Assembly: GCA_021770845.1 (NCBI GenBank)
Contig: JAETQF010000006.1
Span: 1-64,000, forward strand
Source: Oscillospiraceae bacterium
Lineage (GTDB): Bacteria > Bacillota > Clostridia > Oscillospirales > Oscillospiraceae
Direction: 5' to 3'
DNA length: 64,000 nucleotides
This document shows, one piece after another, positions 23,640-33,368 of the stretch; within the stretch, counting starts at the first letter, position 1; the number at the start of each line of letters is the position of its first letter. The notes beneath the pieces are model-generated. The model searched no databases. It had not been told where the DNA came from and saw only the letters and a list, made by a program, of their open reading frames with translations. The translations under genes were made by a program, and so were the position numbers.

Positions 23640-24479
23640 ATGGCGAAACGAATTTTAGTGGCGGTGATCTTCGTGCCGGCGCTGCTGGCGGTGATGCTGG
23701 TGCCGCCCCCCATCGCCTGGACGGCGGTGGTGTGCTTCATCTCGGCCATGGCCTGCTTCGAGCTGCTGCGGGCCACGGGGGAGGGGAAGCTCACCCCGCC
23801 TATGAAGGCGGCCGCCATCCTGTCCGCCGCGGTGCTGCCTCTGGGCAGCTGGGCGGGGCTGGGCACCGCCTATGTGAACCTGTGCGCCTTTGTGGTGACG
23901 GCGGTGTGCTTCTGGTGCGCCATCCGGGCCTATGACGGGCACAGCGCCCCGGTGGGCTTCTTCCAGGTGCTGGTGTGCCTGTTCGGCGGGGTGATCATCC
24001 CCCTGGCCCTGGCGGCGCTGGTGGAGCTGCGGTGCATGGAGCATGGGAAGTACCTGGTGCTGTTCGCGGTGCTGCTGGCGTTCGTCACCGACGCGGGGGC
24101 CTACTTCGCCGGGGTGTTCCTGGGGAAGCACCGGGGGATCACCCAGGTGAGCCCCAACAAGAGCGTGGAGGGGTACATCGGCGGCTTCGCGTCCGGGGTG
24201 GTGTTCGCCCTGCTGTACGGGCTGGTGGCCGGGGAGATCGCCCGGGCGCCCGCCAACCTGCTGTCTCTGGCCCTGTGCGGGCTGTTCGGGGCGCTGGCCA
24301 CCGAGGTGGGCGATCTGGCCTTTTCCTTTGTCAAGCGGCAGTACGGCGTGAAGGACTTCGGCCACCTGCTGCCGGGGCACGGCGGGATGCTGGATCGGTT
24401 TGACAGTATGCTGTTCTGCGGGCCGGTGGTGCTGTTCATCGTCCAGTGCCTGCCGGTCTTTGAGGCGGTGGCGGCATGA
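23640..24479 (+). CDS. cdsA: Phosphatidate cytidylyltransferase
   Basis: A 279-residue polytopic membrane enzyme that makes CDP-diacylglycerol for phospholipid synthesis. About eight hydrophobic helices. The family signature is at the C-terminus: SPNKSVEGYIGG (about 170) and KDFGHLLPGHGGMLDRFDS (about 238). Its start follows uppS directly (one base apart) and its end overlaps dxr by four bases. Confidence 0.97.
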   Translation: MAKRILVAVIFVPALLAVMLVPPPIAWTAVVCFISAMACFELLRATGEGKLTPPMKAAAILSAAVLPLGSWAGLGTAYVNLCAFVVTAVCFWCAIRAYDGHSAPVGFFQVLVCLFGGVIIPLALAALVELRCMEHGKYLVLFAVLLAFVTDAGAYFAGVFLGKHRGITQVSPNKSVEGYIGGFASGVVFALLYGLVAGEIARAPANLLSLALCGLFGALATEVGDLAFSFVKRQYGVKDFGHLLPGHGGMLDRFDSMLFCGPVVLFIVQCLPVFEAVAA

Positions 24480-25624
24480 GGCGGACGCTTTCCATTCTGG
24501 GCTCCAGCGGCTCCATCGGGCGGCAGACGCTGGACGTGGCGGCGGCCTGCGGCCATGAGGTGGCGGCCATCACGGTGAACCGCAGCGTGGCGCTGGCGGA
24601 GGAGCAGGCCCGGCAGTTCCGGCCCAGGCTGGCGGTGGCGGTGGACGAGGCTGCCGCCGCCGATCTGCGGGTGCGGCTGGCGGATACCGGCGTGAAGGTG
24701 CTGTCCGGACGGGAGGGCCTGCTGGAGGCCGCGTCCCTGCCCGAGGCGGACACGGTGGTGACCGCCATCGTGGGGGTGGCGGGGCTGGAGCCCACCCTGG
24801 CCGCCATCGACGCGGGCAAGCGCATCGCCCTGGCCAACAAGGAGACGCTGGTGTGCGCCGGGGAGCTGGTGATGGCCCGGGCGGAGGAGAAGGGGGCGGA
24901 GATCGTCCCCGTGGACTCGGAGCACTCCGCCATCTTCCAGTGTTTGCAGGGGTGCAAAAACAGGGGAGAGGTGCGGCGGCTGATCCTCACCGCCTCCGGC
25001 GGGCCCTTCTTCGGCAAAAGCCGGGAGGAGCTGGCCCAGGTGACCAGGGCCCAGGCCCTGCGCCACCCCAACTGGGCCATGGGCGCAAAAATAACCATCG
25101 ACTCTGCTACCCTGATGAACAAGGGGCTGGAGTTCATCGAAGCCATGCGGCTGTACGCCGTGCCGCCGGACAAAATCCAGATCGTGATCCACCGGGAGAG
25201 CATTGTCCACTCCCTGGTGGAGTTTGAGGACGGGGCCATCCTGGGCCAGCTGGGCAGCGCGGATATGCGCCTGCCCATCCAGTACGCCCTCACCTGGCCG
25301 GAGCGGGCCCCCGGCCCCGCCAAACCCCTGGATCTACTGTCCTGCCCGCCGCTGACCTTCCAGAGGCCGGATCCGGACACCTTCCGGTGCCTGGGTCTGG
25401 CGCTGGAGTGCGCCCAGCGGGGGGGTACCTCCACCGCCATCCTCAACGGGGCCAACGAGGCGGCGGTGGGGCTGTTCCTGGAGGACAAAATTGGATTTCT
25501 GGACATCCCCCGCCTGGTGGAGGCGGCCCTCAATCGGGTGCCCGCCCTGGACAGCCCGGGGCTGGACGAGATCCTGGAGGCCGACCGCGCCGCCCGGGAG
25601 GCGGTTGATCAATCTGTGAGGTGA
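24476..25624 (+). CDS. dxr: 1-deoxy-D-xylulose 5-phosphate reductoisomerase
   Basis: A 382-residue enzyme of the MEP isoprenoid pathway, converting DXP to MEP with NADPH. GSSGSIGRQTLDVAA at residues 8-22 binds NADPH. VPVDSEHSAIFQCL (about 144) holds metal-binding Asp/Glu, and ITIDSATLMNKGLEFIEA (about 206) follows. Length is typical. Together with ispG downstream it supplies two steps of the same pathway; rseP separates them. Confidence 0.98.
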   Translation: MRRTLSILGSSGSIGRQTLDVAAACGHEVAAITVNRSVALAEEQARQFRPRLAVAVDEAAAADLRVRLADTGVKVLSGREGLLEAASLPEADTVVTAIVGVAGLEPTLAAIDAGKRIALANKETLVCAGELVMARAEEKGAEIVPVDSEHSAIFQCLQGCKNRGEVRRLILTASGGPFFGKSREELAQVTRAQALRHPNWAMGAKITIDSATLMNKGLEFIEAMRLYAVPPDKIQIVIHRESIVHSLVEFEDGAILGQLGSADMRLPIQYALTWPERAPGPAKPLDLLSCPPLTFQRPDPDTFRCLGLALECAQRGGTSTAILNGANEAAVGLFLEDKIGFLDIPRLVEAALNRVPALDSPGLDEILEADRAAREAVDQSVR

Positions 25625-25630
25625 CGTATT

Positions 25631-26713
25631 TTGGCAAGGTTCCTGTATATCCTGCTGGTGATCGTGCTGTTCGGCGTGCTCATCGCCATCCATGAGTTCG
25701 GCCACTTCATCACCGCCAAGCTGCTGGGGGTGAAGGTGAACGAGTTCGCCATCGGCATGGGCCCCGCCCTGTGGACGAAGCAGAAGGGGGAGACGCTGTA
25801 CGCCCTGCGGGCCTTCCCGGTGGGGGGCTACTGCGCCATGGAGGGGGAGGACGAGGACACCGGCGACCCCCGGGCCTTCTCCCGGCAGAAGGGGTGGAAG
25901 AAGATCATCATCCTGTGCGCCGGATCCTTTATGAACTTCCTGCTGGGGCTGATCATCGTGGTGGCGCTGGCGCTGGGTTCCTCCCAGATGGCGGTGCCGG
26001 TGGTGACGGAGCTGCTGGACGGCTTCCAGCACCAGGGGGAGGCCGGGCTGATGGTGGGGGATCAGATTGTCAGCGTGGACGGGAACCCCGTGCTGGTGAA
26101 CGGCGACGCCGCCTTCTTCCTCCGCCGGAACGATGGGAACGGCATGGATCTGGTGGTGGAGCGCCAGGGCAGGCGGGTGGAGCTGAACGGCCTGGATATG
26201 AAGCGGTTCGAGTACACCTATGCGGGCCAGACCAGCACAGGCTTCGGCATCATCCTGGGGGAGATGCGGGACGCCTCCATCCCTCAGCGGCTGGCCTCCG
26301 GCTTCGCGGAGACCATTGACTATGTGCGCATTGTCTGGATCAGCCTGGGCGATCTGGTGACGGGCCGGGTGGCGGTGTCCGAGCTGTCCGGGGTCATCGG
26401 CGTGGTGGACGTGGTGTCCGAGATGGGAACCCAGTACCAGACGGAGGCCCAGTCCGCCCTGGCGGGGGTGTTGGGGGTGCTGAGCATGATGGCCCTCATC
26501 GCCGTCAACCTGGCGGTGATGAACCTGCTGCCCATCCCGGCGCTGGACGGCGGGCGGATCTTCTTCGTGCTGCTCAACGGGATCCTCTATGCCGTGGCCC
26601 GGAAGCGGATCCCCGAGAAATACGAGGGCTATGTCCACGCCGGGGCCTTTGTGGTGCTGCTGGCGCTGATGGCGGTGGTGGCCCTCCATGACGTGTGGAA
26701 TATCTTCACATAG
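25631..26713 (+). CDS. rseP: Site-2 intramembrane metalloprotease RseP
   Basis: A 360-residue membrane protease that cleaves anti-sigma factors or signal remnants in the membrane. The zinc site HEFGH is at about residues 22-26 in the first helix. A PDZ domain spans about 125-205, and the second metal motif [13 protein letters not shown] is near 298. Starts at TTG with GAGGTGA seven bases upstream. Known in Bacillus as RasP. It is between dxr and ispG, a conserved Clostridia order. Confidence 0.96.
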   Translation: MARFLYILLVIVLFGVLIAIHEFGHFITAKLLGVKVNEFAIGMGPALWTKQKGETLYALRAFPVGGYCAMEGEDEDTGDPRAFSRQKGWKKIIILCAGSFMNFLLGLIIVVALALGSSQMAVPVVTELLDGFQHQGEAGLMVGDQIVSVDGNPVLVNGDAAFFLRRNDGNGMDLVVERQGRRVELNGLDMKRFEYTYAGQTSTGFGIILGEMRDASIPQRLASGFAETIDYVRIVWISLGDLVTGRVAVSELSGVIGVVDVVSEMGTQYQTEAQSALAGVLGVLSMMALIAVNLAVMNLLPIPALDGGRIFFVLLNGILYAVARKRIPEKYEGYVHAGAFVVLLALMAVVALHDVWNIFT

Positions 26714-26726
26714 GCAGGTGGCTGAC

Positions 26727-27764
26727 ATGACCAGAAAACTCAACGTGGGCGGCGTCCCCCTGGGCGGGGGCGCCCCCGTTTCCATTCAGTCCATGACCAA
26801 CACCGACACCCGGGACGTGGAGGCCACCCTGGCCCAGATCCGGGCGCTGGCGGCGGCGGGGTGCGACATCGTCCGGGTGGCGGTGCCCGACCTGACGGCG
26901 GCCAAGGCCGTCGGGGCGCTGAAGGCGGGCAGCCCGGTGCCGCTGGTGGCGGACATCCACTTCGACTACCGGCTGGCCCTGGAGGCGGCGGAGCAGGGCA
27001 TCGACAAGATCCGCATCAACCCGGGGAACATCGGCGCCCCCGAGCGGGTGGAGGCGGTGGCCAAGGCCTGCAAGGAGCGGGGCGTCCCCATCCGGGTGGG
27101 GGTGAACGGCGGCTCGCTGGAGAAGGAGCTGCTGGCCAAATACGGCGGCCCCACCCCGGAGGCCATGGTGGAAAGCGCCCTGGGCCACATCCGCCTGCTG
27201 GAACGGTACGGCTTTGGGGATATCTGCGTGTCGCTGAAGGCGTCCTCGGTTCCCGCCACCATGGGGGCCTACCAGCTGATGGCGGAGCGGTATGACTACC
27301 CCCTGCATCTGGGCGTCACCGAGGCGGGCACCCGGGAGATGGGGGAGCTGAAGGCGGCGGCGGGCATCGGCGGGCTGCTGGCGCTGGGTATCGGCGACAC
27401 CCTGCGGGTGAGCCTCACCGCCGACCCGGTGGAGGAGGTGTACGCCGCGCGGCGGATTTTGAAGGCCATCGGCCTGCGCCGGGAGGGGCCGGAGCTCATC
27501 TCCTGCCCCACCTGCGGGCGGACGCAGATCGACCTGATCCCCATGGCGGAGCGGGTGGAGGAGCTGCTGAAGGGCGTGGACAAGCCCATCACCGTGGCGG
27601 TGATGGGGTGTATCGTCAACGGCCCCGGCGAGGCCCGGCACGCGGACGTGGGGCTGGCGGGCGGCCGCGGCGAGGGTGTGCTGTTCAAGCGCGGGGAGAT
27701 TGTGGCGAAGGTGCCGGAGGAGGAGCTGGTGCCGGGGCTGATGAAGCTGATCGAGGAGCTGTGA
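26727..27764 (+). CDS. ispG: 4-hydroxy-3-methylbut-2-enyl diphosphate synthase (IspG)
   Basis: A 345-residue iron-sulfur enzyme making HMBPP in the MEP pathway. N-terminal TIM-barrel: [13 protein letters not shown] (residues 14-26), DIHFDYRLA, and [10 protein letters not shown] near 93. C-terminal cluster ligands are in SCPTCGRTQ (about 260) and [16 protein letters not shown] (about 294). ATG at 26727 behind CAGGTGG. Last core gene of the operon. Confidence 0.97.
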   Translation: MTRKLNVGGVPLGGGAPVSIQSMTNTDTRDVEATLAQIRALAAAGCDIVRVAVPDLTAAKAVGALKAGSPVPLVADIHFDYRLALEAAEQGIDKIRINPGNIGAPERVEAVAKACKERGVPIRVGVNGGSLEKELLAKYGGPTPEAMVESALGHIRLLERYGFGDICVSLKASSVPATMGAYQLMAERYDYPLHLGVTEAGTREMGELKAAAGIGGLLALGIGDTLRVSLTADPVEEVYAARRILKAIGLRREGPELISCPTCGRTQIDLIPMAERVEELLKGVDKPITVAVMGCIVNGPGEARHADVGLAGGRGEGVLFKRGEIVAKVPEEELVPGLMKLIEEL

Positions 27765-27765
27765 A

Positions 27766-28197
27766 ATGAACGGCAGCAAAGAGGCCTTTGCCCTTGCGCT
27801 GGCGGAGCGGTTCCCGGAATTCCGCAAGGCATATGGGGAGCATCTGGAGGACTATGGGGAAGTTTTAGGCCATGTCTTTTTTGATGTTCTACACCGTGCC
27901 CTTGTCCCGCTGTTGAAAATCAATGAGGATCAGGAGAAGATTCGCAGATATATCGGCTTTCTGGAGGATATGTACGCCAATGGGGACGAGGATGTGCGAA
28001 ATATCGTAGAGGTCACGATCCTGGAGGTCTTAGGGGACGACGAGACGGTTTTACGGAATGCGTTCCTCTATTTTTCCGAAAATCTAATGACGGCGGCACA
28101 GGCGGTGGAAAAGGGCTGGGGCCGCAGGGATATCCGCATATGGTGGAAAAACGGCAAGGTGCGGTACGATTGGGAATGGCCTCGGCGGTCTTTGTAG
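27766..28197 (+). CDS. Unassigned helical protein (143 aa), A+T-richer passenger
   Basis: A helical, acidic protein with AERFPEFRKAYGEHLEDYGEV near residue 12, FLEDMYANGDEDVRNIVEVT near 66 and a C-terminal tail rich in W and R (WWKNGKVRYDWEWPRR). It may belong to the DUF7674-like group sometimes seen near polymorphic-toxin immunity genes; I am not certain. It starts one base after the ispG stop, so it is co-transcribed. Base composition looks lower in G+C than both neighbours, suggesting later acquisition. No signal peptide. Confidence 0.75.
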   Translation: MNGSKEAFALALAERFPEFRKAYGEHLEDYGEVLGHVFFDVLHRALVPLLKINEDQEKIRRYIGFLEDMYANGDEDVRNIVEVTILEVLGDDETVLRNAFLYFSENLMTAAQAVEKGWGRRDIRIWWKNGKVRYDWEWPRRSL

Positions 28198-28307
28198 CGA
28201 TATGCTGTGGAGAGCACACTTTATAAACTGCATCGGAACACAGTACATAATCGATGCCGCCCACTACTCCATTGAGCAGGATAAGAGATAAGGAGCGAGA
28301 AAAAACT

Positions 28308-31300
28308 ATGCCGACCTTTCAACAGACCTTTGCCAACTGCCCCTTCCCGGAAGGGGTTTTGGCTGTTTTGGGGAGCTATCCCGTCCGGGTGCGGGTGAAC
28401 CGGGCCCAGCGGGCCATGGAGGTTGTAGCGGCCGGGGCCAGCGTCTCCCAGGAGACGCTGGCAAGGGCTGCGGAGGCGCTGAAGGCCGCCTTTGGGCTGA
28501 GCGAGGTGGTGGTGCTGGTGGATACGCCGCCGGAGCTGGAGGCCGCGCCCACGCCAGACCGGGCGGGGGAAGCGGCGGGAGAGGGGGAGAAACCGGAGCT
28601 GGAGGCCGCACCTGTCCTTGCTCAGGTGGTGAAACCCGCGCCGGATCGGCCAGCGAAGAAGGCGCCAGAATCGGGGAAAAAGCCTGTGGCGGAGCAGGCG
28701 GGGAAGCTATCCACCCCGTCTGAGCGGTCTTTGGATCTGGAGGCCCAGGTGGTGACGATGCGCCGGAAGCTGCTGCACAAGGGCAGCAGCCAGCCTGACA
28801 ACAAGAAAAAACGGGTGAAACAGATTTACGGCAAGATCAGAAACAAAAAAAAGCCCATTCCCCTGGGGGAGCTGGAGCTGGACATGGGCAGCGTGCTGGT
28901 GGAGGGCGAGGTGTTCAACATCGAGCACCGGGAGCTGCCCCGGCGGAAGGCGTGGGTGGTGTGCTTCGACATCACCGACCTGACCGGCTCCATCCGGGTC
29001 ACCCGGTTCCTGGAGGGGGAGGAGGCCAAGCCCATCATCAGCCAGATCAAGAAGGGCCGGCGGCTTCAGATCCAGGGGCGGCTGACCCTGGGCCGGTTTG
29101 ACAACAACGATCTGGTGCTGGAGCCCTATGGAATCAACGAGGTGCCCAAGCCGGAGGGCAGGAAGGACACCGCCCCGGACAAGCGGGTGGAGCTGCACCT
29201 GCACACCAAAATGTCCATGATGGACGCGCTGTGTGACGTCGAGGCGGTGGTAAAGCGGGCCATCGAATGGGGCCATCCAGCCGTCGCCATCACCGACCAC
29301 GGGGTGGTACAGTCCTTCCCGGATGCCTACAACGCCTCCGGCCGGGGGGAGAAGATCAAGGTGCTCTACGGCGTGGAGGCATACTACCAGAACGATCTGG
29401 ACGAGCAGACGGCGGTGCACGGCCCGGGAGACCTGCCCCTGGACGGGGAATTTGTGGCCTTCGACCTGGAGACCACCGGCCTGGACGCCAGGACGGACGC
29501 CATCATCGAGATCGGCGCGGTGCGCGTCCGGAATGGGGAGGTGGTGGACAAGTTCGCCTCTTTTGCCGATCCCGGCTACCCCGTCAGCGCCAAAACCGTG
29601 TCCCTCACCGGGATCACCGACGAGCTGCTGAAGGGCGCCCCCACGCCGGAGGCGGCGGTGGACGCCTTCCTGGACTGGGCGGGGGACGCGGCCCTGTGCG
29701 CCCACAACGCCGCCTTTGACACCGGCTTCCTCCGGGAGTACTGCCGCCGCTCCGGGCGGCGGTTCGACCCGCTGTACTTCGACACCATGCTGCTGGCCCA
29801 GTACCTGTGCCCCAAGCTGCCCAACCACAAGCTGGACACGGTGGCCAACGCCCTGGGCCTGCCCCCCTTCCAGCACCACCGGGCCTATGACGACGCGGAG
29901 ACCTGCGGCCTGATCCTGTCGGCCCTGATCCCCCTGCTGCGGGAGCAGGGGGTGGAGCGGGCGGCCCAGATCAACCGGGCCTTCGCGGGCCGGAAGCGGG
30001 GGGGGCGGGGGCGGCGCTCCGCCTACCACCTGATCCTGCTGGCAAAAAACCAGGTTGGCCTGCGCAATCTGTATATTCTGGTGTCCAAGTCCCACCTGGA
30101 GCACTTCAACCGCTATCCCATCATGCCCAAGTCCCTCATTGAGGAGAACCGGGAGGGGCTGATCATCGGCTCCGCCTGCGAGGCGGGGGAGCTGTTCCGG
30201 GCGGTCATCGCCGGGAAGGAGGATCGGGAGCTGGAGCGGATCGCCTCCTGGTACGACTTTCTGGAGATCCAGCCCCTGTCCAACAACGCCTATATGCTCC
30301 GCCCGGACAAAGAGGGGCGGAGGATCGCCCGGGACAAGGAGGATCTGCGCGCCTTCAACCGCCGGGTGGCGGCGCTGGGGGAGCGGCTGGGCAAGCCGGT
30401 GTGCGCCACCGGGGACGTCCACTTCATGGAGCCCGAGGAGGAGATCTACCGCCACATCCTGCTGGCCGCCAAGGAGTTTGAGGACGCGGACAGCCACAAC
30501 CCCCTGTACTTCCGCACCACCGACGAGATGCTGGAGGAGTTCTCCTACCTGGGGAAGGAGAAGGCCCATGAGGTGGTGGTGGACAACCCCAATCTGGTGG
30601 CAAGCTGGTGCGACAACGTGCGCCCCCTGCCCGACGGGCTGTTTGCCCCCAAGCTGGAAAACTCCGACGGGGAGCTGAAGGATCTGGTGTGGGGCAAGGC
30701 CCACCGGCTCTACGGGGACAACCCGCCCCAGATTGTGGTGGATCGCATCAACGCGGAGCTGAAGGACATCATCGGCTGCCAGTACGACGTGATCTATATG
30801 TCCGCCCAGAAGCTGGTGCAGAACTCCCTGGAGCACGGCTATCTGGTGGGCTCCCGGGGCTCGGTGGGCTCGTCCCTGGTGGCCTTTTTGTCGGGCATCA
30901 CCGAGGTGAACTCCCTGCCCGCACACTACCGCTGCCCCAACTGCAAGCACGCCGACTTCGACTACGCCCAGGATCCCGCCCACCCCTACGGCTGCGGGGC
31001 GGATATGCCGGACAGGAAGTGCCCGGTGTGCGGCGCGGACTACGAGAAGGACGGCTTCCATATCCCCTTTGAGACGTTCCTGGGCTTCGGCGGCGACAAG
31101 GTGCCCGACATCGACCTGAATTTCTCCGGCGAGTACCAGTCCAGCGCCCACAAATATACCTTTGAGCTGTTCGGCCAGGAGCACGTGTTCCGGGCGGGTA
31201 CCATCGGCACCGTGGCGGAAAAGACCGCCATCGGCTACGTGCGCAAGTATCTGGAACAGACGGGGCGGGAAAACGTGCCCTTCGCGGAGGTGCTGCGGCT

Positions 31301-32555
31301 GGCCCGGGGGTGCATGGGGGTGAAGCGCACCACGGGCCAGCACCCCGGCGGCATGGTGGTCATCCCCCAGGACAAGGAGATCTATGATTTCTGCCCCGCC
31401 CAGCACCCGGCGGACGACAAGGATTCGGATATCATTACCACCCATTTTGACTACCATAAAATGGAATCCAACCTGCTGAAGCTGGATATGCTGGGCCACG
31501 ACGACCCGTCCATGATCCGGATGCTGGAGGATCTCACCGGGGAGGACGCCAAGAAGATCCCCCTGGACGACCCGGACACCATGAGCCTGTTCACCACCTC
31601 GGAGAAGCTGGGCTTTGAGGACGACCCTGTGCTGGGCCCCACCGGGGCGGTGGCCATCCCGGAGTTCGGCACCCCCTTCGTCCGGGGGATGCTGGAGGAC
31701 ACCCATCCCAACCAGTTCGACATCCTGATCCGGCTGTCCGGGTTCTCTCACGGCACCGACGTGTGGCTGGGCAACGCCAAGGATCTGATCACCTCCGGCA
31801 CCGCCAAGGTCAGCGAGGCCATCGGCTGCCGGGACGATATCATGCTGTTCCTCATCTCCAAGGGCTTCAAGGACACCCGGGCCTTCAAGATCATGGAGGC
31901 GGTGCGCAAGGGCCGGGGCCTGCCCGACGGGGCAGAGGACGAGATGAAGGAGCACGGCGTGCCCGAGTGGTACATCGAGTCCTGCAAGAAGATCGCCTAC
32001 CTGTTCCCCAAGGCCCACGCGGTGGCCTACGTGATGATGGCCTTCCGCCTCGCCTGGTTCAAGGTGCACCGGCCGCTGGCCTTCTACGCCGCTTATTTTT
32101 CCATCCGGGCCAAGGCCTTTGACGAGAAGTATATGTGCCGGGGCATGGAGGTGGTAAAGCGGAAGATGGCGGAGATCAATGCCAAGAGGAACGCCAAGGA
32201 GAAAAAGGACAGGCCGTCGGCGGTGGAGGAGGATATGTTTACCACCCTGGAGGTGTGCTACGAGTTCTATCTGCGGGGCTTCCACTTTGCCCGCATGGAT
32301 ATCTGCCGCTCCCTGTCCACAAAATTTATTGTGGACGAGGAGAAGGGGGCGCTGATCCCGCCCTTCACCTCGATAGCGGGCCTGGGCGAGACGGTGGGGG
32401 ACGACATTGTGGAGAAGCGGCAGGGGAGGGACTTTTTGTCCATCGAGGAGTTCGCCCTGGCCTGTACCAAGGTGTCCTCCACCCACCTGGAGCAGCTCAA
32501 GGAGGCGGGGGCCTTCGGAGACCTGCCGGACAGCAGCCAGTTCAGCCTGTTTTAG
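28308..32555 (+). CDS. polC: DNA polymerase III alpha subunit, PolC type
   Basis: The 1415-residue Gram-positive replicative polymerase with built-in 3'-5' exonuclease. Residues about 80-160 are an Ala/Pro/Glu/Lys linker with PELEAAP repeated. The OB domain is at about 190-290. PHP domain: VELHLHTKMSMMD (about 295) and ITDHGVVQ. DEDD exonuclease: FDLETTGLDARTDAIIEIGA (about 385), embedded in PHP as usual for PolC. Palm: GSRGSVGSSLVAFLSG and the catalytic PDIDLNFSGEYQ (about 933). ATG at 28308 behind AAGGAG (12-nt spacing). Confidence 0.98.
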   Translation: MPTFQQTFANCPFPEGVLAVLGSYPVRVRVNRAQRAMEVVAAGASVSQETLARAAEALKAAFGLSEVVVLVDTPPELEAAPTPDRAGEAAGEGEKPELEAAPVLAQVVKPAPDRPAKKAPESGKKPVAEQAGKLSTPSERSLDLEAQVVTMRRKLLHKGSSQPDNKKKRVKQIYGKIRNKKKPIPLGELELDMGSVLVEGEVFNIEHRELPRRKAWVVCFDITDLTGSIRVTRFLEGEEAKPIISQIKKGRRLQIQGRLTLGRFDNNDLVLEPYGINEVPKPEGRKDTAPDKRVELHLHTKMSMMDALCDVEAVVKRAIEWGHPAVAITDHGVVQSFPDAYNASGRGEKIKVLYGVEAYYQNDLDEQTAVHGPGDLPLDGEFVAFDLETTGLDARTDAIIEIGAVRVRNGEVVDKFASFADPGYPVSAKTVSLTGITDELLKGAPTPEAAVDAFLDWAGDAALCAHNAAFDTGFLREYCRRSGRRFDPLYFDTMLLAQYLCPKLPNHKLDTVANALGLPPFQHHRAYDDAETCGLILSALIPLLREQGVERAAQINRAFAGRKRGGRGRRSAYHLILLAKNQVGLRNLYILVSKSHLEHFNRYPIMPKSLIEENREGLIIGSACEAGELFRAVIAGKEDRELERIASWYDFLEIQPLSNNAYMLRPDKEGRRIARDKEDLRAFNRRVAALGERLGKPVCATGDVHFMEPEEEIYRHILLAAKEFEDADSHNPLYFRTTDEMLEEFSYLGKEKAHEVVVDNPNLVASWCDNVRPLPDGLFAPKLENSDGELKDLVWGKAHRLYGDNPPQIVVDRINAELKDIIGCQYDVIYMSAQKLVQNSLEHGYLVGSRGSVGSSLVAFLSGITEVNSLPAHYRCPNCKHADFDYAQDPAHPYGCGADMPDRKCPVCGADYEKDGFHIPFETFLGFGGDKVPDIDLNFSGEYQSSAHKYTFELFGQEHVFRAGTIGTVAEKTAIGYVRKYLEQTGRENVPFAEVLRLARGCMGVKRTTGQHPGGMVVIPQDKEIYDFCPAQHPADDKDSDIITTHFDYHKMESNLLKLDMLGHDDPSMIRMLEDLTGEDAKKIPLDDPDTMSLFTTSEKLGFEDDPVLGPTGAVAIPEFGTPFVRGMLEDTHPNQFDILIRLSGFSHGTDVWLGNAKDLITSGTAKVSEAIGCRDDIMLFLISKGFKDTRAFKIMEAVRKGRGLPDGAEDEMKEHGVPEWYIESCKKIAYLFPKAHAVAYVMMAFRLAWFKVHRPLAFYAAYFSIRAKAFDEKYMCRGMEVVKRKMAEINAKRNAKEKKDRPSAVEEDMFTTLEVCYEFYLRGFHFARMDICRSLSTKFIVDEEKGALIPPFTSIAGLGETVGDDIVEKRQGRDFLSIEEFALACTKVSSTHLEQLKEAGAFGDLPDSSQFSLF

Positions 32556-32567
32556 TGAGGAGAAACA

Positions 32568-33296
32568 ATGAAAAAAGGGTATGATGTGTTTGGGCCGGCG
32601 TATGGCGTGATGCTGCGGAACGACCTGCACGCTTTAGAATCGATTGACCACAAATTCATGCGGGAAATGATCCTTTTGGAGGAAGAATCCTACGATTTCC
32701 TGTATCATGCGGCGCCGGTCAGAATCAATATGGAGGCTCACGAGCTTTATTCATTTGCAAAGCAGTTCAAAGGAAACGATGATCGCCAGACCATGGAACA
32801 TATCCTGCGCTACACGGCCAAAATCGCTTCCGATTACCAAACCGCATTTGAGGATATGAAGTTTGGAGGAACAGAGAAGGAGATTTTGGAAAGAGGCACG
32901 GATTGGTGCGCCGACATGGCGAGGGTCGGCGCGGTTCTGCTCCAATGCAACGGGATCCCGGCGAGGATTGTACATCTGGTGAATTTGGAGAAAGCCTATA
33001 ACGGCCACGTTGTGACAGAGGCGTTTTATGAGGGAAAGTACGGGGTTTGCGATTTCCTGTATGGCTATTCCTTCTATAATAAGCGGCCGTTAGACGCCTA
33101 TGACCTGACGCGCTGCAAACGTTATTTGGAAGGATATCCTGAGGAGTACGCTTCCCTCTACTCAACTGCCGCCATCAATGAGTATGACCCAATGGGGGAC
33201 AATGACTATACAGTTTCCCTGCCAAACCAGTACACAATTCGTATCATTGAGACAGAGCACAATGGGAAATGGTTTATGGGTGAGGATAAAGATTAA
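32568..33296 (+). CDS. Transglutaminase-like protein
   Basis: A 242-residue protein with a transglutaminase/peptidase-like core. The candidate nucleophile is the Cys in RGTDWCADMARVGAVLL (about 111), followed by GIPARIVHLV. The His is in NGHVVTEAFYEGKYGVCD (about 145), where the terminal Asp completes a Cys-His-Asp triad. There is no signal peptide, so it acts in the cytosol. It starts 12 nt after polC with AGGAGAAAC upstream. Composition is clearly A+T-richer than polC and hisZ on either side. Substrate unknown. Confidence 0.82.
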   Translation: MKKGYDVFGPAYGVMLRNDLHALESIDHKFMREMILLEEESYDFLYHAAPVRINMEAHELYSFAKQFKGNDDRQTMEHILRYTAKIASDYQTAFEDMKFGGTEKEILERGTDWCADMARVGAVLLQCNGIPARIVHLVNLEKAYNGHVVTEAFYEGKYGVCDFLYGYSFYNKRPLDAYDLTRCKRYLEGYPEEYASLYSTAAINEYDPMGDNDYTVSLPNQYTIRIIETEHNGKWFMGEDKD

Positions 33297-33299
33297 GTG

Positions 33300-33328
33300 T
33301 TGACAGATGGATGGGGATGTGGTAAAAT
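33300..33328 (+). promoter_or_regulatory. Promoter of the his operon, overlapped by a palindrome
   Basis: TTGACA (33300-33305), 17 bp, TAAAAT (33323-33328), 40 nt before hisZ. The -10 box lies inside the near-perfect 17-bp palindrome GTGGTAAAATTCACCAC (33319-33335), an operator-like site. No T-box or leader peptide is seen in the short leader. Confidence 0.8.
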
Positions 33329-33368
33329 TCACCACATTAGCGAGCTAAAGAATTTGGAGGCAAACCCA

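Noticed and set aside
28707-32630. 1307-residue minus-strand open frame antisense to polC
   Set aside because: Same shadow effect of high third-position G+C; polC is complete with all motifs on the other strand.
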